From Gracilariopsis chorda (lineage: Eukaryota > Rhodophyta > Florideophyceae > Gracilariales > Gracilariaceae), in contig NBIV01000038.1 of assembly GCA_003194525.1 (NCBI GenBank), forward strand, positions 62,001 through 126,000: a DNA stretch of 64,000 nucleotides. The letters run 5' to 3'. Made by a program: the position numbers and the translations under genes. Each line of letters opens with the position of its first letter. The stretch's first letter is position 1. The notes beneath the pieces were generated by a model, which was given only the letters and a program-made list of their open reading frames with translations, searched no databases and had not been told where the DNA came from. Positions 31,850 through 44,800 of the stretch are shown here, one piece after another.

Positions 31850-34740
31850 TATTAATATGCAAACTCGGGAACGATAGTACTGACGATTTCGGACTGTAGG
31901 TTCTGTCCACGATCAGAGTGTACGTTCGTCACTGCCAGAAGATTGAAGCTCGTACTAGGCAACAGATCGAGCGCTGTCATATTGTGTTCGTCGACCAACT
32001 GGTTTGTAGATGCAATGGGCATTTTTCTGAGATCCACGTCTTCCTTGCATCCTGTTGTGAGCCACTTCCACAAGACCTGGTAAGCTTGCATCCGGCCGGT
32101 GGTTCCCAGTGGTAGTGGCGCGTCTTTGGATATGGTTTTCCGTGCAATGGAACTTAACAGCGACGCAAATCCAGGATCATCGGCTTGCCGTACTTGTTCG
32201 GTGAGGTACAGCACTTGAACCGAGCACTATGTGAACAGATCACTCTTCCGCGGTAGCTCGTTGAGAATTTCTGCCTACACTCGTCTCAAATTTCCAGTCG
32301 GCCGAGCCTCCATGTACACCTGTGGCACAACGGGAAGCAGCTGTGAGTAGTGGCTAGATAGAGTGATCGTTAAACCCCCAGACGGAGGCGGTTTTTCCAT
32401 TACTCTGCAGCGAAGATCTTTGAACAACGTATCCATTAGTTTAACTAGATTTCGTCAAAGCATGGACGCCTCATCCAAGACGAGCAGTTGTATTTCGCGT
32501 TGCAGTTCCGCACGTTGAGATCCGGGACCATACTTGGACAAAGTTGTGGTAGTGCTGATTTTGCTTTCTTTATCAGCTACATACAGCCCTAGGGGGCTGT
32601 TTAAAGTGCGCCCACGCCCACCGTCGTACAACGATGTTGCAATGCCCTTTGTAGCAGTCATTTCGGGTAGCATGCCGTCTGCATTATTGATATGGCAAAG
32701 TAGGTTTAGCACGCATGTCTTTCCAGTGCCTGCATATCCATGCACAAAGAACACCTTTCGTGGAGTGCTTGTCCGCTCTTGCAGCGCTTGTATTAGTTGC
32801 AATGCGGCAAGGAAGGTGTAAATGACTTTTCTTTGGCGAGGTTTTAAGGTCGCGTACATTGACTGCAACATTGACGTATTTCACACCACGCGTGCGTCTC
32901 AAGTTGTTGTAGATCGATGTTTCTCTGTCAGTGCTGTACAATCTTGCTGTATGTGCTGCGAGAAGAATCTGTAATTGTGTAGCAATTGTCCACTGTGCCA
33001 GTCTGAGATCTCCATCACACGCCGATACATGTATTGCTTTCGTTGCTGCTTATCGTTTGTATGTATGTCACTACATAGTGCCTCCGAGTTGTTGACGGCC
33101 ATTCTCTCTGCATCTATGCCCTGCTTGTACAATGTAACAAACAGACGTCATAGATCTGCGGGGGTGCTGTAGATCTGCACTGCTTCTTGGAACGTAATAT
33201 CAAACTCGGTTCCGTCCGCGAGCAGTAAGCCAGCCATTGCCTTTTCACGATATATTCAATACTGCTGTCCGTTGAGATTCATTGTGCCCTCGTAAAACCT
33301 CGAGCGATGATTCATAAGCAGCAAGCGAAGAGCAAAAATCTCAATGTCTAACGCCAACACATCTCTGATCCTTGCTACAGACTGCTCCTTTTCTGTGCGC
33401 TTTACCACGTAGATGGGCGGATTGCAGTCGTCTGTGGGCAACTGAGTGCTCTCTCCGTCGTTTTGGTAAGGAACACGGGCAGGACGCGTCCGACAAAAAC
33501 GCATCTCTTCAAAGTAAGAACGTTTGTCAAGGTTAGCATATGCTTCGTGGGTTGCAAAGCATCGCTCCAGCGTAGACGGCTGCGATGGGGAAAGGAGCTC
33601 GTTTGGACCTCTGAGCATAAACTTTCGCTCTCCTTCCAAGTGAATGGCCACTCGCTCTACTTTAGGTATGATTTGCATATGAAAAAACTCAAAAAGTATC
33701 TATACTGCGTTGACAGCGTCCACCACACGTGCACGCATGTATACACAAAGGTCTTTTTGCACCTGCAGCTCCCGTTACTGCACGTTCTCTGTGCCTGTCT
33801 CATTTGCTCTACTCACATGAGCACTACCTCCTGAGCGTTGGGCTGCTTAAAGGCGTACGTCATCAGATATGCCACTGCGCCCGCCCTTGCGTGCGTTCTA
33901 CGTTGATATGGGAGCGGTACTTCTTGGTCGGGGTTGGGTTCTACGGCAAACTCTTGAGGTTTTCAGCCGTTCTTCTGTTGTAGATCATGCAATTTGTGTC
34001 TTCTTCAATGTACGTCTCCGGCACACTCATGTTGCTGTCATATACAAACTTACACCGCCCAGTGCGATTCTGGCAGTAGAGGGGGTGGTGATGCCTGCGC
34101 ATGGAACGATTGAGGGCCCGTAACTCGTTTTGGTCAGCGGGGAAAGGGACGTCTGCATGAATCAGGCCATCGATTAAATCAACGTTTTCAGTCAGAGTAC
34201 CCTCTAGGCACAGAAGTATGTGGTGATGAGGCACATTGCGCTCTTGAAACTCGAGCTTTTATGCAAGCCCCAACCACTTCATTCCAAAGATGTGCTCCAC
34301 GTTAATCTCCACTTCCTTCATGATGTTATTGGAGTACTGATTGTACACCCCTGCAATCAGATCCGGTTAGTTAAACGGCCGAGGGCGGTTACTCAGTGGC
34401 GTAAATGTTCTACGATGGCTGGTGTCCATCCCGAGGCACTGGATGTCCTCTCGCTAGATGTTCGTGGTAATTGTAATGAAGAGAGAAGGCGGTGCCCTTG
34501 GCTTTACAATCCCCTTTACATCCATACGCCTGTTCATCCTGTACGCTGCTGAGTTGATCGATTCATCTGACAGAAAGATACGTCCCATTTGCGCGAACTG
34601 GGATAGTGAAACTTGCCAAATTTGCTGTTGTGTTTGCTGGATCTCTTGCTCTTGTACCATGCGCTCCTGTTGCTTTCTCTCCAGAAACGTCATTCTCATT
34701 TCCTCAATTTTTGTTGTTTGCGAAGCACCCACACGCTGTT
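31850..34740 (-). mobile_element. Helitron remnant (Rep and PIF1-type helicase)
   Basis: Minus-strand pieces in several frames, in the order expected for a RepHel protein. A Helitron_like_N end with PPSLFITITTN (about 34460-34490); the HUH nickase motif MPHHHILLCLEG (about 34200-34234) followed by LIDGLIHADVP; a middle region (33256-33678); a PIF1 helicase with Walker A GYAGTGKT (about 32715-32739) and the DEASML box near 32455; and the downstream helicase motif LTEQVRQADDPGF (about 32175-32214). Helitrons move by rolling-circle replication. Many frame breaks, so it is dead. Terminal TC, CTRR and hairpin ends were not found. Confidence 0.82.
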
Positions 34741-34776
34741 TTAAGACTGGTCCAACTGTTTGGTGTCACCACTAGA

Positions 34777-35117
34777 TCCGTACTGACTGGTTCCAACTAC
34801 CTACTTCGGCTGGTTTCGCTTCCCCATCAAGTGTTCAATCAAAGGCTCCGTTTGGTCCTCCAGCCACTTCGACCCAACCAACACAGACCCATTCAGTATA
34901 TCTCAATCGTCCTCCACGTATTCCGGTCACGCGAGGTTTTCCATCTGGTCAAGCTGGTCCCTCAACTGGTCCGTCTCCCATGGCTGGTACTACTCCAGGC
35001 GGTGGTTCCAGTACCACTGCAGCGGCCGGTCTTGGTCATGGATTGCACCATTCCGGGCCTATTTTACCTCTTGGTCGCGGAATCGGACGCAGTGGGTACG
35101 GATATCTTGCTCCGTAA
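34777..35117 (+). other. Open Pro/Gly/Ser-rich frame, possibly the tail of another antisense ORF
   Basis: A plus-strand open stretch of about 113 codons rich in Pro, Gly, Ser and Thr (for example GPSTGPSPMAGTTPGGGSS and ending GIGRSGYGYLAP), stop TAA at 35115-35117. There is no good start codon. It lies next to the 3' side of the minus-strand gypsy remnant at 35540-38046 and is convergent with it, exactly where elements A-C keep their antisense ORF. No core motif of that family is present, so the link is only positional and compositional. Confidence 0.3.
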
Positions 35118-35539
35118 GGTTCCTGTTCGTCCTGTTTTCTTCTTTTCACAACTTCTGAGTATGTTATGCGTAGACTTTGAGTACTTTTCGTTATTTTTAG
35201 TTCCTATTAGTGATGTACCTCTGTTGATTGGGCTCAGAGCAGCTCTCCCCCCTCTTGTTAGTCGCGCTACACCGTAGTGGTTTCAAGTGATCCAATTGGT
35301 GGGTTTTCGCCTCTTTTGCGTCAGTACTTTATGAGGACGTTACTAGTTATGTGGTGAGACGGCTCCATGGTTTCATGAAAAGCCATCTACCTATACCACC
35401 GTGCACGGTAACAAATCCCGAAGATGGCATGCTCATGATAGACTATTGAATCGATTACTCTTTCGCTGTACATAGATTTATTTCCTGGACGTGGTTGGCT
35501 TTCACCTGTCGGGCAGACCTCTAGGAGAAGGTTGGATCT

Positions 35540-38046
35540 ACAGTTAAGTCTTTGGTTCTAGCCTGCATGGTATGTTCCCGGTATGAGGGAGTGGGGGGGT
35601 GCCTCTCGTATTGGTGGTTGCTAGTAGTGGTGTTCCGTCTTGGTCTTGGCCTATTAGTGACGAAAGGGTCATTTGTGCGGTTGGTACCACTTGGGGTGTG
35701 GCTTGAGCGCGACCTTCTCTTACTACCCTGTCCACAGATACGGTATTCTCGAGTCCATTTTCCAACATAGTTACCGTCTGGTCGCTAAATCCAATCACTT
35801 TGAAGGGTCCCGAGGATTTGGACACCAGTTTCGACTGCATGCCCTCATCAACAAAGCGGTCATCCGACTCATCTTTCGGGGACGGACGAGCACCTTTCGT
35901 TGCTATGTCCACGAAGACGTAATCTCTCTGTCCTACTTTTGTCATCGCTCTCATCTTTTGGTCTTGGTGTTCCGTACATCTTTCCTGGGACTTTGTTAGT
36001 TTGCCGGCAGCTTTCCGTAAAAAGTTCTTCAACGAAATATCTTTCTCAACCTATAAATTCGATTTTGTCCCTGCAGCCCATTCATTGCTCGGGCCTTTCT
36101 GAACGATGATAAGTGGAGGGTGTTATGACAGAACCAAGTCAAAGGGGTTGGTTCAAATGAAGCTATGTACATGTAGGTTTTAAGCGTACATCCGGGGCTG
36201 TACAAACTCAGCCAATCCGAGTGATGTTCTTCCACATAGTGGCGTATACGTGCAACTAAGGTTTTGTTAAACATTACACTTGGCTAGCAGTTGGGAGAGG
36301 GTATGCAGTGGTGAAGTAGTGCTTCAACCCTAACATGGTGCAAAATGATTCGAAGAACATCGAGGCCCGGTTCGAACCATTATCGGTGAGTAGTTATAGT
36401 GGAGGACCGTACGGAAATGCCCAATGGTTGAAAAAGGCTTCGCCTAATACCCTAGACTTCGTGTGCTTGAGCGAGATGACTCCTGTGAGCGTGGTGGACC
36501 GATCGGAGACTACCATGACGTACTCCTATCCCTTATTGGTTTCATGAAGTAATCCCAATAGGTCAATAGCAATGAACTCCAATGGGCCGACTGCCGGGAA
36601 TAGCGTCATAAACGTACGATGTTTCGGAATACCAACACAGGTTTTGACGCACGAGGAGCATCTCGCCACTATTTAAAAACATCGTGAGCCAACCGGGGCC
36701 AGTAGAAGTCTCACCTCAGGGTTTAATATGTTCTTGTACCTCCTGGGTGACCTTTCAACCGTGTCTGGTGTGCCAAATGGAGAACTCTTCGGCAAAGCCA
36801 CTCCGGTACAACATTCGGGAGCAGGCCACTCAAAGTTCATCGCCTGACTATATACCCTTCGTGGTCCACCTCGAACTGCGTATCCTTTTGCCCAACAAGA
36901 TGTAGTAATGACTCGCAATTCCTATCGGTTGCCTGCTCTCGCAAGAATTCCTCTTTGGTAATCGGGGCATGCTCTTCCTCTTCCTCTGCGAACAGTGACT
37001 CTGGCAGATCATCTGCGACGATAACCTGATGGATCTCCTCCTCCTCATCCAAAGGTATCCATTTTGATTTCCTCTTCTTGTTAGCCCTTAGCCAACTGGA
37101 TAGTGAAGCACTGGATATCTTCCTTCACAGATGCTTCTTCTAAACCGCTGGTATTTAACCGTGACATCGTATCTGTCACATTGTGCTTCACACCCGGGCG
37201 GTATTGTACCTCGTACTCAACCCCCGGTAGTCTTAAGCTCCATCTGGCTAACCATCTGGAAGCGTCCGCGAGGCCCAATATCTACCGTAAGGCATTGTGG
37301 TCTGTCTGCAGGGTGAATGTCGTTTCATATAGGTAAGGACAGAGCATCAGCATGCTCTACACAACCACTATACATTCCTTCTGTCGCGGTGTAGTTCTGC
37401 TCCGTTTTCGTGAACGCCCTACTTCAGTAACGGATTATCCATTTGCTCCCATCAGCTTGGTCTTGCATTTCGCAACGTCCTACCTGAGCAGAGGATGCAT
37501 CCGTATCAAATTTGTAGTGATAACAAGACTTGGGTAAAGCCAATACTGATGGGGAGATCAGCGCGGATTTTTGCTTCTGGAACGCTTGAGTCTCGTCCTT
37601 CTCAAGGTATCCCAACCGATCTGGTTGTCCTTTCCGCAGTTTCTTGGTAAGGGGAGCTGCAATCTTAGCGAACCTTTTGATAAATCATCGGTATAAATTA
37701 CACGAACCAATAAAGGAATGTATATTCGTTTCAGCCCGTGGACATTTGGCTTCCTGAACTGCTCGGATATTCCTTTCCGCTACCTGCAGGCGTCCTGGGC
37801 TGACAATATGACCCATATACTCAACTGTTTGGTCAAAGAACACGCATTTTCGTATATTGAGCGTTATCAAGGCATCTTTCAGGAGCTGGAACACCGGTCA
37901 GATGTTCCCAAAGTGTTGTAAGACCGATTTGGAGTAGATAAATACGCCATCTATATACACCAGTGACATCTGCCATTTTATCTTCGATGGGCTTTTATCC
38001 AGAGCCCTGTGGAGCGTAGCGGGCGCAGTTCGCAAACCAAATAGCA
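35540..38046 (-). mobile_element. Ty3/gypsy pol remnant, badly broken
   Basis: Minus-strand pieces in gypsy order: reverse transcriptase (about 37685-38046, with FGLRTAPATLHRALD, a YIDG-type palm and YMGHIVSPGRL), RNase H (about 37081-37615, ending RWLARWSLRLPGVEYEVQYR), integrase (about 36030-36900, with MFNKTLVARIRHYVEE near the core end) and an integrase C-terminal GPY/F-like segment (about 35544-36032, SSGPFKVIGFS). RNase H before integrase shows Ty3/gypsy. No LTRs were identified. Broken in many places (more than six) and old. Confidence 0.78.
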
Positions 38047-38282
38047 TTCGCAAGAAGCGGAAGAGTCCGGCGTGGCAGGGGACGAGAAAATTGTGTCGAG
38101 TGAATTGAATAGAGTGAGTCCAAGTGCACTGAGAATGACCTTTGATTTCTTATCACCGCCCTTAGCGAATCTTTTAACGGTTGTAACCCATAGCGAAACT
38201 TGCTTGCGCCACTTATATTTGTCGGTCGTTGTGGTAAGCCTTTTCGGTAGAAGCATGTCGAAGCCTGGAGTAGGTGCCCTGC

Positions 38283-38295
38283 CTGGGCCCATAAC
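38283..38295 (-). promoter_or_regulatory. Primer binding site (initiator tRNA-Met half)
   Basis: The plus strand reads CTGGGCCCATAAC, so the minus strand is identical to the 13-mer at 4026-4038. It directly follows the candidate LTR end ...CTTCACA. Confidence 0.65.
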
Positions 38296-38432
38296 TGTGA
38301 AGAGATCGTAATTAGCCATTTGGTAGGACTGGATACAGTTGGCAGGAATCTAATCTACAGGCGAAATAAAGAGCACAGGTGCTCGCAGAGGTCACATCTT
38401 CTCTGCCCTCTTTTTTTGCTCTAGCTCCTCAA

Positions 38433-38441
38433 CTATTTATA
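38433..38441 (-). promoter_or_regulatory. TATA box in the copia LTR
   Basis: Minus-strand TATAAATAG, about 140 bp from the LTR end, a fitting place for the U3/R promoter. Confidence 0.5.
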
Positions 38442-38607
38442 CCTATCGCATCTAACTACGCGTCCTTTGCCGGTATGGATTCGACAAGCTATTGTGTTGC
38501 ATCTTCGGTTCGGGGTTCCGTCTATCCCGATTTGGTGTCGTGGATAGGCGGATGTCGCAGCGTAGCTATGCCTCACATTAGGTCGTCATGGAGCTTGTCG
38601 CTGATAA

Positions 38608-38740
38608 CGACTGGTGGTTGCGACGTGCTGGTGGTTGTGGCGTGCTGATGTTTGCGACGTGCTTATCATTGCGACGTGCTTATGGTTGCGGCTTGCTGAT
38701 GGTCGCGGTGTGCTGATGGTTGCGTTGTGCCGATGGTTGC
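38608..38740. repeat. Minisatellite, unit about 15-21 bp
   Basis: About seven imperfect repeats of the type GGTTGCGACGTGCTGAT, with varied spacer length, inside the candidate copia LTR. Confidence 0.7.
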
Positions 38741-38875
38741 AGACGTGTTTTCGCTGTGTTTGCTTTGCTATTGCTGAATGTCAATTGCTGAATTGCCTTT
38801 CTTTACTTTGTTCGCGTATTCGCTATTATCTGCTTATTAGCATCGCTTAAGCTATTTTAAACATTGTCACAACAG

Positions 38876-39552
38876 TACCATCCTTCATCCCATTCGACTG
38901 CTGCCTTCATGGCATTGTGGCCTTGGTCTTGGCCATACCGACCGAGCCGTTGCACTACAGTTCGAACCTTCCTTTCGGAAGTTCTTGGAGTAAATGGGTG
39001 GTGGCGCTCTCTGGGACTCGAGAGTGTCGTCTTTGGAGCACCGTCCTACTAAAATGTGACGCGTGAGATATGAAAGGTTAGACGAGAACGGTTGTCTTCA
39101 CCCCACTTTACGTCGGAAGGACAATCCAGACTTATATACTGTTCTAAAGACTTAACTATCATGCATACGTCACAGGAACTCTTAACAGTTCAATAGTACT
39201 TCGTGACTCAATTCAGGTTGTCCTCAATTCAGAAATCATTTCTATCTGTCAACAGAATAGGTAAGAATGTAAAATCTCTCAACAACAATTCATATCTCAT
39301 ATCATGAGAGATGCAGCGTTCCAGGTTCGTCCGGCAACGGAGATCTATGCTGCTGCAGAATGCCTATCTCAGCGAGTTGTTCTTCGGCTAACTGTTTCAT
39401 TGTTAGCCGCTTCTTACGGAATCTTGGCTTCACGAGAGCGTTTAAAGCAACCTCTAATAGCGTGAGAATGTGGTTGCGGATAGCCTTTTGGTAAAGGATC
39501 GCCGCTTTGTGTCGAGATATTTCGGCCTATGACCGCGTTGTGACGAGCTTTC
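38876..39552. other. No supported gene
   Basis: Contains TGTGACGCGTGAGATATGAA at 39055 and an inverted counterpart near 39290, LTR-like but without a target duplication. Otherwise featureless; it lies past the 3' end of the LINE on the minus strand. Confidence 0.4.
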
Positions 39553-41703
39553 CTAGGGATGCAATAGGAGATGATGACCAACACCCTGTTTGAATCCTAA
39601 CCGCTTAATTCCTTGCCCTCTCCAGCTTCTGCATCCCGTTTTGAGCTTCGTTTGGAATCGTTGTCCCAGCATCATGGAACGCGGTTGGTTCTGCGAACCC
39701 CTTCCTAAGGATTTCTGCAGTTTTCCAATCTGCACCCATGCTTTGGCAGAAAAAGCTCTCATTATCATGTTCCCCTTTTTGTATTTTGTCGCCGTGTTCT
39801 CTAAGTGTTTGAGAAACGTAAGCCTTGAGTCCAGCCATACTCCCAAAAACTTCCGCAGGCGCTCAGACCAACAATATGGCCTTCTATATCAAGGTTGTAC
39901 TCGCCTTTTCTGGTTTCCCACTGCTTGAGAGTGAAGGGTACAACGACAGTTTTTGTTGGGTTCATCGAAATTTCATTATCCCGACAGTACTCGGCGATTG
40001 TAATGAAGGCCTTTCGAAGCTTTCTTTGGCACTATTGGGTGGTGCTTTCTGAAACCCCGACAACTGTGTCGTCAGCGAAGATGTTGCGTTTTGCATTTTC
40101 TTTTACGATTTGCACGTGTTCCGGATGGTCATCCACGTATGCTATCCAAACTCCTTAGGACAGAGTCCCGCCTTTTGGCAGCCCTTGTGACACAATTCTG
40201 TCGGCTGTTGTATTGCTGCTTCAACGAATTTCTAATGCCGCTCCATCACAAAACTCTGTAGCCATCGCCACAGATGCGGGGGGCATCCACGACCTCCGAG
40301 CTTGATGATCTGGTTGTGATGGGCTACGCCGTCGTAGGTGTTATGATGAACATTCATGAATGTGGCGATCTCCTCTGGAAGGCCCAAATGCGCCCACAAA
40401 GCCCATGCACGATCCTAGCTGTTAGATGAAACGTGTGCATGCAGCAGTTTTTCATCTAAAATAAGCGATAAGCAGTTTAATTAGGACTATAGACTTTCCA
40501 GGCCCATCATCTCGGAGGTTTGCGAACAGGACAATCATGAGTATGGGTGGAGAGGAACTGCCAAAACGGATCACGGCCGAACAGGATAATATCATTTTGT
40601 TCCCGCAGTTTAGAGCACAAGATCTGACTATAAAAGTGGGATCGTAGGAACTAAGAAGTAAATGTGGTAGCTAACTCCTCTACAATCTTTTTCACTGAGT
40701 ATCCGCTTTGCCTCTCGTGCTAGCCGCTCTCGACCTATTTCTAAGTGTAGGCTTTCGAGAAGTCATAGAATACTGAAAGTGTCTCTCGCTTCTGATCCCG
40801 CCCGTTCCGGATACTTTGGCAGATTGCAGCTACGTGTTCGTCAGTACTTCTACCCATTCGAAACCCTACCTGGTTCGGTGGCAACTTTGGATAGAGCCAT
40901 CGCATGAAATTCTATTAACCATACGCTCCGCTCCCCGAGCTATAAGTAGTGTACGAAAAATGGGTCGGAATCGTCCTTTTGCGTCGGGATTTGGAATAGG
41001 CACAAGTGTTGCGAGCTTACATTTCAAGGGCGTTTTTTCGTCTTTGAACGTGCGATTGATTGGTTGGAGGAGTCTACTGAACCGCACCCCAGACATTTGT
41101 TACCGAAAGGCGATCTATACGTCGTCGGGTCCTCCCGCTTTTTTGTCGTCCATCTCTGCTATTGCGGAGCGGAGATGGAACTCTTTGAATTGGGCTGGCT
41201 GTGTTACACGCACCATCTCTTTGTATCGATCTAGTTTCCGTCTGTACTGCTTCGTTTTTACAGTTGCCTTCCCCTCTTCTTGGCCTTTCTCAGTTCTGTT
41301 CTTACAAACCACCTTGCTGTTCTCAGGACAGTCCATACTTCATAGTTCGGAGGACACATGAAGGAACTTGCCCTACGGTTATCGTCCATGGAGCGGAGTA
41401 TCGTCCACATCTTTCAGTCATTCGTATGCGGCTTCAATTCCGCTTATAGTTCTCTGCATGCCTCGCATTTGAGAATTTCTATAAATCTCCTTGCCTCGTG
41501 TCTTGCATCCCGCAACACTGCGCTTGTCTCTTCACGGGAGTTTGACCGCCACGTCTTCCACGCTTCGGCCCGGCCGCGTATTAAATCTGATGCTTCCGCG
41601 CACCAACATGGTGTGCGACGCCGCCTCCTACCTTTTGGAATAGCTTCGGTGGCAGCCCTTGTGATTGCTTTGACTAGTGTCAAGTTTTCTTCTTCTAGGC
41701 TCC

Positions 41704-41892
41704 TGTAACAGAACGATACTAGCTCCCCCGCCATGACCAATAGCTTTAGCATTATGAACGTTAGAAGTACAACGGTATCTTTATGATAGAAGGCCACCAC
41801 TACATAAAGGTCCTGTCCAATGGATCTGGCTGAGTCCAGCCAGACACTAAGAACGAATACGTTCGACTCTTCGTATCACACATTGCGTTACA
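41704..41892 (+). repeat. 5' LTR of the short gypsy element
   Basis: TGTAACAGAACG...GCGTTACA, 189 bp, preceded by GCTCC. Confidence 0.9.
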
Positions 41893-44800
41893 TTTGTTAG
41901 CATCTTTTCGCCGTTCCCACCGTGGAGAACGGCCTCAGTAACGCCAACTCAAAGACGATGCCCACTTCATCAGAGCATCTGATGGAGACCCGCTCCCGAG
42001 TGGCTAAGGCCGTGCCCCCGAGACCATCGTCACTGCCGCTGGCCTCATCATCGACAACGAATGTCGCTAAGCTTGCAAACAACGCCACGTTGTCGGATCG
42101 TACCACACGCCTCGTATCCGAAGAACAGTCGCCATCACAACCAGAACATCAGTACCTGCCTAAACAATCACCGTTGCAGGACGCAGGCCAGCCTTCCACG
42201 GCCGTTTTTCTCCAAATGCTGGAGAGACAACAAACGGCAATCGACGCCCTCACCCGACAATTGTCGGCTTTGAATTCACATGATCGCACAATACTCGAGC
42301 CACACCAGGTGGAATCCAGAGAAGATGTCGCCCCGCCGCCTGAGACTTCTGCCATGATGGATGATGTTCAACATTATCCTCCGCACACATGATCCAAGCC
42401 GCAACAAATGCCGCTCCAACTGCTAAAGTCATCCAACTTTCTTCCGTATTCTGGAAAAGAACATGAGAGAACGTCAAGTAAAGTTAGATCTTGCCGTGGG
42501 CTTACCGCAAAAGACGAAGTTGATGTCACCGTCTGTTTGTTACGTGACGCAGCCGATTTGTGGTACAATCGCTTGACTGCATCTGAATAGCACTTCCTTT
42601 CTCTCGAACAATTACAAGAAACAATGATCCGGGAATGCGTCCCAGCCAATGAACACGCAAATGCTCGCCTGTCACTGATCAAATTGCGCATGAATGGTCT
42701 TCTTGAGACCCATATCGCAACATGTCGAAACCTTACGGACATATGCACGACACCTCTCAGCGAGGCACTCACCTATTTCCAGCTGAGCCATCCAGCGCTC
42801 TTCCGTAAGACGTTTTCAGAAAGATATGTTTCTGGTCAACCTCCTTCCATGGCGGAGGTGTTCAAATTCGTACGTACTATATACATATCGGAACAATGAG
42901 ATGACACGCCGAAGTTGGGACACTCTTCGCAAACGCAAGGCTCTAGCAGCAGGGACACGGGCCGTCAACGATCCAACCGCAACCGAAGTTCGAAGTCCCT
43001 GAGTGCCGCTGCAATCAACAAGGATCCCAATGCCGAGACGTGGGGGCCGGCGGACTTCCAAAACAACTTGGAGCTCGATACCCCTATCGAATCCATGACC
43101 GATGTATAAAGTGCGGCATCAAGCCGTACAGCGACCCCAAACATCCTTGCCGTCTTACCGTCGCCACTGCTTCTAAGCAGCGACCACTGAAGGACAAGAC
43201 AAAAAACTAACCACGCCGCAACCAGGTGCGGCTCTTCCCGATCTTGAGACCCGTATCCCACAGCTTTCGGCGGTCAATGCAAACTATGCCGAGGATCTCT
43301 TCTACCACGCTTACATCTACGGTATCGAGGTGGCATTCCATCTTGATCCTGGTGCTTTGCATGCGTTCATGTCCCCGGAGGCCGCCAAGCGCTGCAACCT
43401 GATCCTCAAACCTTTCGCATGCACGAAAGCCCAGCTCGGTGACCACAGTATGGTGCCCGTGTTGTACGAAGCTTCCGCGCAAGTCAATCTTCATGATACC
43501 AAAGCCTCATTATCCGTATACGTCATTGGTATGAATCAGGAGCATGAAAATATTCCTCTCATAGCCGTCGGGCGTGAAAGGCTCAGCAAGCTAAACCCGC
43601 ATGTAGACTCGAAGACGCATACCATGACCATCGCGCGCGCAAACGGTTCGAAAGCTACTGTGTTTCCCCGTCAAAGTAATGTGATATCTCTCCGCTCGAA
43701 GCCGCCCGTCATCAAAACGATTACGTTCAAACGGATGCACAAGCTCGTCAAACAACGAGCATGTGAACTCTTTGCTCTCCGGATACAGCCTTCAACCGCA
43801 GTGGACTCTCACCCGGCACTTGCGGCAGTTGTTGATGAATTCAAAGACATCTTCAGGGAGGAGCTTCCGTACGAGCTTCCGCCACGCCAAGAACATGACT
43901 TCGAGATCAATCTCAAACAAGACAAGCCGCCCCCTGTCCGTTCGGTGATTCGCCTATCCAATGAGAAACTTCAACTGCTTCGAAATGCCTTGGATGAGCT
44001 TCTACGCAAGGGACTCATTCGGCCCTCTTCGTCTCCCTTCGGTACACCTCTGTTTATTGTGAGAAATAAGAGCGGTCAGCTACGAATGGTATGCGACTAC
44101 CGCGCCTTGAAACGCATTACCCTACCTGATTCAACACCGCTAACCCTCATTGACAAGGCCCTCGACCAGATAGCTGGTGCCAAGATCTTCTCCCAGATAG
44201 ACGTGGTGGGAGCATACCACCAGATGCAAAATTCGTGACGAAGATTTTCACAAAACCACAATACGGACGCGGTTTGGCTCTTTCGGATGGAAGGTTCTAT
44301 GCTTCTTTCCCACGAACGCTCCAGCCGCCTTCTCTCGCCTGATCACCTTGGCAGTGAAAGACCTAAACAGAGAATGTCTTGTGCTGTATAGAGACGATAT
44401 ATTGGTATACATTAAGTGGATATCTGAACACAAAGAGCATCTACGAAGAGTTTTCACCGCGTTAGGAAAGCACAAATTCTACACCAAGCTCAGCAACTGT
44501 GATTTTGATGTAAAGGAAGTAAACTTCTTAGGCTTCCATGTTTCGGATGAAGGCGTTTCTACGCAAGGGAAACTAACCGCTGCCATCAACGAATGGCCCA
44601 CTCCGACAAATATTCGTCATATACAGCAGTTCGAGGGACTCACCATCTTTTACCGTCGCTTTGTGAAGGATTATGCTCATATTCTCCAACCACTTACAGA
44701 CCTTCTTCGGTCTAGGGTATTCAAATGGACAGCTTCTCAGGACTCGGCATTCCAGTCTATCAAGGCTGCTCAAACTACTGCCTCCGTCCTGACACCTACC

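Larger units (their letters stand above)
38050..38871 (-). mobile_element. 5' end of a Ty1/copia element (LTR, primer site, gag start)
   Basis: In minus-strand order: a candidate LTR (38296-38871), the half-tRNA primer site GTTATGGGCCCAG, and a gag N-terminus with KYKWRKQVSLWVTTVKRF, the same motif as the gag start of the copia element at 3789-11184. The gag piece abuts gypsy RT sequence at about 38046, so the rest of the element has been lost or moved. A broken fragment. Confidence 0.6.
38296..38871 (-). repeat. Candidate 5' LTR of the copia fragment (about 576 bp)
   Basis: The plus strand starts TGTGAAGAG and ends ATTGTCACA, giving TG...CA with TGTGA/TCACA termini. The end next to the primer site is well placed; the outer end is chosen by the inverted terminus and is less sure. 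It contains a minus-strand TATA box and a minisatellite. Confidence 0.5.

Noticed and set aside
39055-39302. LTR-like block starting TGTGACGCGTGAGATATGAA and ending TTCATATCTCATATCA
   Set aside because: Inverted termini are suggestive of a solo LTR, but there is no target duplication and no second copy.
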